This document shows positions 1-5,339 of a stretch of DNA of 6,927 nt, one piece after another. Each line of letters opens with the position of its first letter. Within the stretch, counting starts at the first letter, position 1. Location: contig JBARBG010000060.1 of the NCBI GenBank assembly GCA_049792815.1, positions 1-6,927 of the forward strand, given 5' to 3'. The notes under the pieces were generated by a model. It saw nothing but the letters and a program-made list of their open reading frames with translations, ran no database searches and was not told the DNA's origin. The stretch comes from DAIDKA01 sp049792815. GTDB lineage: Bacteria; Pseudomonadota; Gammaproteobacteria; Steroidobacterales; Steroidobacteraceae. The position numbers and the translations under genes were made by a program.

Positions 1-359
1 CCAGCCCCGAGGACCTTTCAAGACTGGTGATGGCGGCGGCCCAGAACCCGACCATCCGTGACTTCTCCACGGACACCGAACACAGCGTGCGCGTCGGCCG
101 TCACATGGTGGAGTTCCACAACACCGATGCGCTGGTGCGCAATCCCGCCTGGGACATTATCGTGCAGAAGACCGGCTACATCACCGCGGCCGGGCGCTGC
201 CTGGTGATGCAGGCCGTGATCGGCGGCCGTGATGTGGTCATCGTGCTGTTGAACTCCTTCGGCAAGTACACCCGCGTCGCCGATGCCGTGCGCGTGCGCC
301 GGTGGGTCGAGGCGCGCATGAACGAACACGCCCGCGTCATCGCCAGCAGCACTACCTGA
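1..359 (+). CDS. pbpG: D-alanyl-D-alanine endopeptidase / PBP7-like serine peptidase (S11), 3' end only
   Basis: This is the C-terminal part of a penicillin-binding-protein-type serine peptidase. The reading frame (codons from base 3) is open to the window edge, so the true start lies upstream; an internal GTG at 27 is not taken as the start. The visible 118 residues include the third active-site box of the S11 family, KTG at bases 168-176, in the context QKTGYITAAGRCLVM. An FHNTDALVR segment precedes it and a hydrophobic strand (DVVIVLLNS) follows. The protein ends about 60 residues after KTG, so the extra C-terminal domain of PBP5-type carboxypeptidases is absent. This fits the shorter PbpG (PBP7/8) group, periplasmic enzymes that cut D-Ala-meso-DAP cross-links in peptidoglycan. 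The SxxK and SxN boxes would lie outside the window, so the PbpG rather than DacA assignment is an inference. The TGA stop (357-359) directly abuts the stop of the convergent MBL gene. Confidence 0.85.
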   Translation, partial: SPEDLSRLVMAAAQNPTIRDFSTDTEHSVRVGRHMVEFHNTDALVRNPAWDIIVQKTGYITAAGRCLVMQAVIGGRDVVIVLLNSFGKYTRVADAVRVRRWVEARMNEHARVIASSTT

Positions 360-1286
360 TCACGAGTCCGGGGCCATGTGGCCCCAGAGACTGCGGAACG
401 CCATGTCGGTGAACTGCTTGGAGTCGCCCCACCGGGCTTCGTATTCGGCCGCCGGATTGCGTGCCACCACTTCGTCAACCCCCAGGCCCTGACGCATCAT
501 TTTCTGCATGCGGCCGGCAATGGTGCTGTACATCTGCTGCTGTTCACCCAGGTTGGCCTTGGTCAGCACCGGCCCATTGGCCGGAACGATGCGTGTCTGG
601 TCGTTCGCGAGATTGGCCAGGGTGCGGATGCCCTCGATCATCCCCTGGATCCAGCCGCCGGTCTTGTAATCGATCACCGGCCAGCCCGCCGCCGAAACCG
701 GCCCGCCGGTCACCAGCACGTTTGACTTGCGGAAGTACACATAGATATCGCCATCGGTGTGGGCCTGACCGAGGTAGCCGTACTGCACCGGCTCGTCGCC
801 AAACTGGATCTGCACCGAGTTGTAGAAGAACGTGTCGCTGGGCCTGGCCTTGGGGGGCAGGGGGCCGTACAGGGCGTTCTGTGGCGGCACCGGATTGGCG
901 TACCCGAGCCACAGCCGGGTGTTTTCATGGGCAATGATCTTGGCCTCCCCGGCGAGGCGTTCATTCGAGCCAGTCTGGTCCGGGTGCCAGTGGGTATTGA
1001 AGAGAGTGTGGACCCTGCCGCCGCCCGTCGCCTGCGCCACCGCCTTCAGCAGCTCGCGCGAGCCGGCTTCAGGGCCGCCATCCACCAGCGCCACACCCGC
1101 GGAATCACGGCACGCCACGACATTGGCGCCACCGGAGACCAGCAGCCACAGGTCATCGCTGAGCTTCTGCGGCGCTACCGAGGCGCTCCCGGCAGCCAGG
1201 GCCGGGTAGAGGCGCCCCAGGGCGGCGGCGGTCGCGGCGGCGATAACGGACTTGATAAGGCTTCTGCGGTCGGCAGAAAGTGTCAT
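360..1286 (-). CDS. Tat-exported MBL-fold metallo-hydrolase with substituted second metal site
   Basis: The product has 308 residues. I chose the ATG at 1286-1284 over the upstream in-frame GTG at 1421 because it has an AGGGG Shine-Dalgarno five bases ahead and starts exactly at a twin-arginine leader: DRRSLIK at residues 6-12, a hydrophobic run to about 31, then a likely cleavage near ALAAG (29-33). The mature part is a metallo-beta-lactamase fold: a first-strand Asp (VDGG, D69), then NTHWHPDQTGSN with H99, H101 and D103, then AHTDGD with H176. Three usual metal-ligand positions differ. The residue after D103 is Gln104 instead of His. The GD motif is TGG (Gly195). The late GHG motif reads PANGP (Asn237). 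The three His that form the first zinc site are retained, so a mono-metal enzyme or a binding protein is possible. No substrate can be named. The gene is divergent from the cytochrome operon across 252 bp, which permits but does not prove shared control. Confidence 0.88.
   Translation of the reverse strand: MTLSADRRSLIKSVIAAATAAALGRLYPALAAGSASVAPQKLSDDLWLLVSGGANVVACRDSAGVALVDGGPEAGSRELLKAVAQATGGGRVHTLFNTHWHPDQTGSNERLAGEAKIIAHENTRLWLGYANPVPPQNALYGPLPPKARPSDTFFYNSVQIQFGDEPVQYGYLGQAHTDGDIYVYFRKSNVLVTGGPVSAAGWPVIDYKTGGWIQGMIEGIRTLANLANDQTRIVPANGPVLTKANLGEQQQMYSTIAGRMQKMMRQGLGVDEVVARNPAAEYEARWGDSKQFTDMAFRSLWGHMAPDS
370..385. terminator. GC-rich perfect inverted repeat at the convergent gene junction (possible weak bidirectional terminator)
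   Basis: Seven-base arms GGGGCCA (370-376) and TGGCCCC (379-385) flank TG. As RNA this gives a six-pair all-GC stem with a four-base loop. It lies 10 bases past the peptidase stop and inside the last codons of the minus-strand MBL gene, where it encodes the WGHMAP region. It is the only strong hairpin near the convergent junction. Neither strand shows a T-run after the stem, so it is not a classical intrinsic terminator. It could pause polymerase or protect mRNA 3' ends. Confidence 0.3.
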
Positions 1287-1291
1287 GGTGG

Positions 1292-1296
1292 CCCCT
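1292..1296 (-). promoter_or_regulatory. Ribosome binding site of the MBL gene
   Basis: On the minus strand AGGGG is followed by CCACC and the ATG at 1286. The five-base spacing supports the short start, which places the twin-arginine leader at the N-terminus. Confidence 0.6.
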
Positions 1297-1345
1297 ATAT
1301 ATTCCTGCGGGCCGCACGTTGACTGATCGAAGCGGGCTTGGCAAT

Positions 1346-1359
1346 GGGCCCCGGGGCCC
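1346..1359. repeat. 14-bp perfect GC palindrome in the divergent intergenic region
   Basis: GGGCCCCGGGGCCC equals its own reverse complement. It lies 60 bp upstream of the MBL start codon and is made only of G and C. It could be a protein-binding site or part of a strong leader hairpin in the MBL transcript, if transcription starts farther upstream. Chance occurrence is plausible given the base composition. Confidence 0.45.
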
Positions 1360-1461
1360 CAACATGGCTTATCAGGCACCGTCCATGGCGCAGGGCGTGC
1401 AGTGCATAACACTGAGCGCACAGTCCATGAAGTTGCCCCGACTCCCTGAGGGGTTAAGGCG

Positions 1462-1471
1462 TTATTATAGT
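1462..1471. promoter_or_regulatory. Candidate -10 core, readable on both strands
   Basis: The sequence TTATTATAGT is an AT island. On the minus strand, 1469-1464 reads exactly TATAAT. On the plus strand, 1463-1468 reads TATTAT, one mismatch from TATAAT. I find no convincing -35 box at 16-18 bp for either direction, so an activator-dependent promoter is possible. Plus-strand use would give a leader of about 60-70 nt to the ATG at 1539. Minus-strand use would give about 170 nt to the MBL ATG. Confidence 0.35.
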
Positions 1472-1483
1472 GATACCAGAGTT

Positions 1484-1498
1484 TCGGCCGTCGGCCGA
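1484..1498. promoter_or_regulatory. 15-bp perfect palindrome, candidate operator
   Basis: TCGGCCG (1484-1490) and CGGCCGA (1492-1498) are perfect inverted arms around a single central T. The site sits about 15 bp downstream of the candidate plus-strand -10 core, and upstream of the minus-strand -10. A bound dimeric regulator could affect both directions. The one-base centre suits protein binding better than a hairpin. No regulator gene is visible in the window. Confidence 0.4.
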
Positions 1499-1526
1499 TT
1501 CCCGGTGTGGAAACAGTAGTTTAGCC

Positions 1527-1536
1527 AAGGCGAGAG
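1527..1536 (+). promoter_or_regulatory. Ribosome binding site of the DUF1592 gene
   Basis: The purine-rich AAGGCGAGAG lies just ahead of the ATG at 1539, with AAGG ending eight bases before it. It supports this start over the GTG at 1470, which would put 23 polar residues in front of the signal peptide. Confidence 0.5.
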
Positions 1537-1538
1537 CG

Positions 1539-4007
1539 ATGCGACACCATCTATTCGGACGGGTTCTGCTGGCGGCCGCGATCGGTGGCGTCACGGTGGC
1601 GCGCGCCGCATCCCCACCGGCCACTGCCGCGCCCAACGATCAGCACTGGGCGTTCCTGCAGCAGTACTGCAGCAAGTGTCACAACGCCGAGGACTGGGCC
1701 GGCGGAGTCGCCTTCGACACCATGGCGCCACAGGAAATTCCGAACGACGCCAAGGTCTGGGAGCACGCGGTTTCGAAGCTCCGCGGGCGGCTGATGCCCC
1801 CGCCGGGCAATCCCCAGCCCCCGAATGACAAGATCCACGGTTTTGTCGCCTACATGGAAGACACGCTGGACGCGGCGGCGGTAAATCACGTGGTTGCCCC
1901 GAAGGTGGCGCTGCATCGGATGAATCGCACCGAGTACGCAAATGCCATCTGGGATCTGCTGCGGGTGCGGGTCAACACCAACCAGATTCTGCCGCCGGAT
2001 GATGAGAGCAACGGTTTCAACAATGTCGCCGACGTGCTGCAGGTTTCCCCGGCGTTCGTGGATGCTTACATTTCCGCCGCCCGCCAGGTGGCGGTCGAGG
2101 CGCTGGGCGACCGCAATGCCAAGGCCGTGGGGGTGCAGTTCGCCGCCAGCCCCGGCGTCTCGGGGAACCAGGAATTCCATGTCGACGGTCTGCCCCTGGG
2201 CACGCGCGGTGGCACCCAGGTGGTCTACGACTTCCCCGCCGACGGCACCTACGAGCTGTCGGTGGGCAATCTCGCCGGGGCGCTGTGGGTCACCAACATG
2301 GAGTTCAAGAACCACCTGATCGCCACCTACGATGGCAAGAAATTCTTCGACACCAACGTGGGCGGTGAGGAGGACCTGAAGGCCATCGACCAGAAGCAGG
2401 ATCCGGCGGTCGACGCGATCAATGCCCGGCTCAAGCGCGTCAAGTTCCAGGCCCAGGCCGGCCCGCATACCGTGGCCGTGACGTTCATCCAGCGTACCTA
2501 TGCGGCCTCCGAGGATCGCCTCGAGGCGCCGGTATCCGGTGGCGTACAGGATCGCGTGCTGCGCATCGGTGGCTTCGAGATCAAGGGTCCGTTCGAGGTA
2601 ACGGGCATCAGCGCGACCCCCAGCCGCGAGCGCCTCCTCATCTGCCAGCCGAAGAACGAGGCGGACGAGGAGCCCTGTGCGCATGAGATCCTCAGCCGCC
2701 TGGCGCAGCGGGCCTTCCGTCGCCCGGTGACCGACGCAGATCTCGCGCCGCTGCTGCAGTTCTATGCCGCCGGTCGCAAGTCCGGGGACTTCGAGGAGGG
2801 CATTCGCCGGGCGCTCACGGCGCTTTTGGCCAGCCCGAATTTCCTGTATCGCGTGGAGCGGTCGCGGCAGGCCGCGCAGGTGGCCCAGGCGCTCAAGCCC
2901 GCAACGCTGACCGCGGTCGCGGATACCTCCGCAGCGGGCGTGGCGGCACTGTCGGATGGTGAGCTGGCCTCGCGCCTGTCGTTCTTTCTGTGGAGCGCGC
3001 CGCCCGACGACGAACTGTTGGACGTGGCGAACCAGGGCAAGCTGCACGAGCCTGCGGTGCTGAAGGCGCAGGTCATGCGCATGCTGCAGGATCCGCGCGC
3101 GACGACGCTGGCTTCCAACTTCGCCTTCCAGTGGCTCGACGTGCAGCGTCTGGATGAGATCAAGCCGGACGCCAATCTGTTCCCGTACGTCATCGACCCA
3201 CGGGAAGACTATCGGCAGGAACTGAAGCTCTTCATCGACAGCGTGTTCCGCGAGAATCAGCCGGTCACGGGCCTGCTGACCGACAACTACACCTATCTGA
3301 ACCAGCGCCTGGCGGTGCTCTACGGCATCACCGATGTCAAGGGCGCGCAGTTCCGCCGCGTCACCCTTAACGATTCGGCCCGCTGGGGCCTGCTGGGCAA
3401 GGGCGCCATCCTGATGGGGACTTCCTATCCCAACCGCACCGCGCCGGTGCTGCGTGGCGAGTGGATCCTGACCAGCATTTCCGGCACCCCGCCGACGGCA
3501 CCCCCGCCGGCAGTGCCGTCCCTGAAGGAAAACAAGACCGGCGAGAAGGCAATCACCCTGCGCGAGATGATGGCCCGGCACCGTGACCGCCCCAGCTGCT
3601 TCGCGTGCCACGGCGTGCTGGATCCGCTGGGCCTGGCCCTGGAGAACTTCGATGCCGTGGGCGTGTGGCGCGACCGTGACCGCATGGCCGGCACGCCGAT
3701 CGATGCCTCCGGTGTGTTGCCGGACGGCACCAAGATCAGCGGCGTGGATGACCTGCGCAAGGCTCTGGCTTCGGACCCGAATCAGTTCGTGCAGACCGTC
3801 ACCATCAAGCTGCTGACCTACGCCCTGGGGCGTGCCATCGACTATCAGGACATGCCCACGGTGCGCGGCATCGTGCGCACCAGCGCCCAGCAGAACTACC
3901 GGTTCAAGGACCTGATCATGGATATTGTCACCAGTGCCCCGTTCCAGATGAGAACCGATCAGGCAGCCGCGGCCTCCTCAACCAGGACCGCCGCGCTGAT
4001 CCAGTAA
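1539..4007 (+). CDS. Exported PSCyt1/DUF1587-DUF1595-DUF1592-DUF1588-DUF1585 cytochrome-like protein
   Basis: This 822-residue protein begins with a Sec signal peptide (1 to about 23, ending VARA before ASPP). A PSCyt1-type cytochrome segment follows, with heme motif CSKCH (44-48) and a likely axial Met in LMPPPG (M86). The remaining domains, placed by recognisable family segments, are: DUF1587 from about 124 to 195 (HRMNRTEYANAIWDLL); a beta-rich stretch of about 215-360 that resembles a carbohydrate-binding-like sandwich; a conserved-looking cysteine pair C369/C380; DUF1595 about 381-440 (LAQRAFRRPV); DUF1592 about 471-597 (LASRLSFFLWSAPPDDELL); DUF1588 about 604-705 with a second heme-type motif CFACH (687-691) followed by LDPLGLALENFD; and DUF1585 about 722-805. 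Length and order match the family. The protein is probably a periplasmic di-heme redox protein. Its substrate and partners are not known. It is the first gene of the operon, 14 bp from the DUF1552 gene, its usual genomic partner. Confidence 0.92.
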   Translation: MRHHLFGRVLLAAAIGGVTVARAASPPATAAPNDQHWAFLQQYCSKCHNAEDWAGGVAFDTMAPQEIPNDAKVWEHAVSKLRGRLMPPPGNPQPPNDKIHGFVAYMEDTLDAAAVNHVVAPKVALHRMNRTEYANAIWDLLRVRVNTNQILPPDDESNGFNNVADVLQVSPAFVDAYISAARQVAVEALGDRNAKAVGVQFAASPGVSGNQEFHVDGLPLGTRGGTQVVYDFPADGTYELSVGNLAGALWVTNMEFKNHLIATYDGKKFFDTNVGGEEDLKAIDQKQDPAVDAINARLKRVKFQAQAGPHTVAVTFIQRTYAASEDRLEAPVSGGVQDRVLRIGGFEIKGPFEVTGISATPSRERLLICQPKNEADEEPCAHEILSRLAQRAFRRPVTDADLAPLLQFYAAGRKSGDFEEGIRRALTALLASPNFLYRVERSRQAAQVAQALKPATLTAVADTSAAGVAALSDGELASRLSFFLWSAPPDDELLDVANQGKLHEPAVLKAQVMRMLQDPRATTLASNFAFQWLDVQRLDEIKPDANLFPYVIDPREDYRQELKLFIDSVFRENQPVTGLLTDNYTYLNQRLAVLYGITDVKGAQFRRVTLNDSARWGLLGKGAILMGTSYPNRTAPVLRGEWILTSISGTPPTAPPPAVPSLKENKTGEKAITLREMMARHRDRPSCFACHGVLDPLGLALENFDAVGVWRDRDRMAGTPIDASGVLPDGTKISGVDDLRKALASDPNQFVQTVTIKLLTYALGRAIDYQDMPTVRGIVRTSAQQNYRFKDLIMDIVTSAPFQMRTDQAAAASSTRTAALIQ

Positions 4008-4010
4008 GTG

Positions 4011-4016
4011 AGGAGA
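4011..4016 (+). promoter_or_regulatory. Strong Shine-Dalgarno of the DUF1552 gene
   Basis: AGGAGA ends five bases before the ATG at 4022. It begins three bases after the upstream stop codon (4005-4007), so it fills most of the 14-bp gap and leaves no room for a separate promoter or terminator. Confidence 0.8.
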
Positions 4017-4021
4017 TACAC

Positions 4022-5335
4022 ATGTTCATCACCAAGAAGCATCTGTCCCGCCGCACCATGCTCAAGGGCGCGGGTTTTGCGTTTGGTCTGCCCCTGCTGG
4101 ATGCCATGATACCGGCGGGAACTGCGCTGGCCGACACGGCCGCCGTCGCCGCGCCGCGCATGGGTTTCGTCTATTTCCCGCATGGCGCGGTGATGAACAA
4201 CTGGGTACCGACCAGCACCGGCACCGACTTCAAGATCAGCCCGATTCTGGAGCCGCTGGACCCGTTCCGGCAGTACATGACCATCGTCAGCGGTCTGCGC
4301 AACAAGGCGGGCGAAAGCCCGAGCCCGCACGCTATCATCGCCGGCACGTGGCTCACCTGCGTGCATCCGCCGGTCGCCCAGCAGCCGCATATCGGTCCAT
4401 CCGTGGACCAGGTGGCCGCCAAGTACATCGGCCAGGACACACCACTCCCGTCCATCGAACTGGCGGGCGAGGGCGGCGGGGGTGCCTGTGATCCCTCGTT
4501 CGGCTGCGCGTACTCGGGCACGATCGCCTTTCGCACCGGCGACCAGCCGCTGCCCATGGACAACAATCCGCGTGCCGTCTTCGCGCGCATGTTCGGCCTG
4601 GGCGATACGGCAGAGCAGCGCCACGAGATCACGGCGGAGACCGGCAGCGTTCTTGACTACGTGCAGGAATCCGCCAAGGACATGCAGCGCAGTCTGGATC
4701 CGTCCGACAAGCGCATGGTGAGCGACTACCTGGACTCGGTGCGTGAGGTGGAGCGCCGCGTACAGAAAATGATCGCCAAGGAAGGCACGGGCGTGAAGCT
4801 GCCCAATGCACCCGATGGCGTGCCGGACGACTTCGCGAAGATGCTCGACACCATGTTCGACATGATCGCGCTGGGCTGGCAGTCCAACACCACGCGTGTG
4901 GCGACCTTCATGATCGCCAAGGAGGTGAGCATGCGCACCTACCCGAACCTTTCGATCACTGACGCGTTTCATCCGTTGTCGCATCATCAGAATGATCCGG
5001 CGAAGATCGAGAAGCTCACGCGCATCCAGAACTTCCATACCAAGGCCTTCGGACGCTTTGTGAAGCGGCTGGCGGAAACACCGGATGGCAACGGCAATCT
5101 GCTCGACCATTCGATCATTCTGTTCGGCAGCAACATGAGCAACAGCGACATGCACAACAATGATCCGCTGCCGAACGTGGTCATGGGTCATGGTTACGGC
5201 AAGATCAAGGGCGGCCAGCACCTGCACTATCCGCAGGACACACCGCATGCCAACCTGCTGCTGACACTGCTGAACCGCGCCGGCATTCCGGCCACCTCGC
5301 ACGGCATCAGCACCGGCACGCTGGCGGAGGTCTAA
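4022..5335 (+). CDS. Tat-exported DUF1552 family protein
   Basis: The product has 437 residues. A textbook twin-arginine leader is visible: SRRTMLKG at 9-16, a hydrophobic stretch to about 33, and a likely cleavage after ALA (35-37). The mature protein opens with RMGFVYFPHGAVMNNW, typical of DUF1552. The C-terminal half carries histidine- and acid-rich segments: HPLSHHQ (H317, H321, H322), FGSNMSNSDMH (D376, H378), VMGHGYG (H390) and GQHLHYP (H400, H402). The fold is probably related to the DUF1501/alkaline-phosphatase-like superfamily, in which such residues often bind metal. That relationship is from family knowledge, and metal binding here is inference. Tat export suggests folding, possibly with a cofactor, before transport. 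The gene lies between the DUF1592 and ankyrin genes with 14- and 4-bp gaps. DUF1552 is a recurrent neighbour of DUF1592 proteins, so a joint function is likely, but the reaction is unknown. Confidence 0.93.
   Translation: MFITKKHLSRRTMLKGAGFAFGLPLLDAMIPAGTALADTAAVAAPRMGFVYFPHGAVMNNWVPTSTGTDFKISPILEPLDPFRQYMTIVSGLRNKAGESPSPHAIIAGTWLTCVHPPVAQQPHIGPSVDQVAAKYIGQDTPLPSIELAGEGGGGACDPSFGCAYSGTIAFRTGDQPLPMDNNPRAVFARMFGLGDTAEQRHEITAETGSVLDYVQESAKDMQRSLDPSDKRMVSDYLDSVREVERRVQKMIAKEGTGVKLPNAPDGVPDDFAKMLDTMFDMIALGWQSNTTRVATFMIAKEVSMRTYPNLSITDAFHPLSHHQNDPAKIEKLTRIQNFHTKAFGRFVKRLAETPDGNGNLLDHSIILFGSNMSNSDMHNNDPLPNVVMGHGYGKIKGGQHLHYPQDTPHANLLLTLLNRAGIPATSHGISTGTLAEV
5326..5330 (+). promoter_or_regulatory. 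Shine-Dalgarno of the ankyrin gene inside the DUF1552 gene
   Basis: GGAGG lies within the last sense codons of the upstream gene, nine bases before the ATG at 5340. Stop (5333-5335) and start are four bases apart, the arrangement expected for translational coupling of the two proteins. Confidence 0.7.
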
Positions 5336-5339
5336 GCGG

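Larger units (their letters stand above)
1287..1538. promoter_or_regulatory. Divergent intergenic region between the MBL gene and the DUF1592 operon
   Basis: This is the only sizeable non-coding stretch of the window. It must hold the start signals for both divergent units. It contains a 14-bp palindrome (1346-1359), an AT-rich core (1462-1471) inside otherwise GC-rich DNA, and a 15-bp palindrome (1484-1498). Weak open frames extend into it from both sides (GTG at 1421 minus, GTG at 1470 plus), but they lack signal-peptide logic and Shine-Dalgarno support. No tRNA, small gene or riboswitch-like architecture was recognised. Confidence 0.6.

Noticed and set aside
370..385. Classical rho-independent terminator at the convergent junction
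   Set aside because: The stem is strong, but neither direction has a T-run after it, so only a low-confidence terminator is listed.
759..1322. 187-codon plus-strand frame (and 378-725, 461-937, 832-1209) over the MBL gene
   Set aside because: These are overlapping alternative frames opposite a gene with clear MBL motifs. None shows a domain or start signal of its own.
360..1421. Longer MBL protein starting at the minus-strand GTG at 1421
   Set aside because: It would put 45 residues without a recognisable feature in front of a proper twin-arginine leader. The ATG at 1286 has its own Shine-Dalgarno.
1470..1538. Longer DUF1592 protein starting at GTG 1470
   Set aside because: It adds 23 polar residues before the signal peptide, overlaps the candidate -10 core and the palindrome, and has no ribosome site.
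1551..3611. 686-codon open frame on the minus strand opposite the DUF1592 gene
   Set aside because: It has no recognisable domain or signal and is rich in Arg/Gly/Val/His as expected from the complement of GC-rich codons. The plus-strand frame has clear family domains over the same bases.
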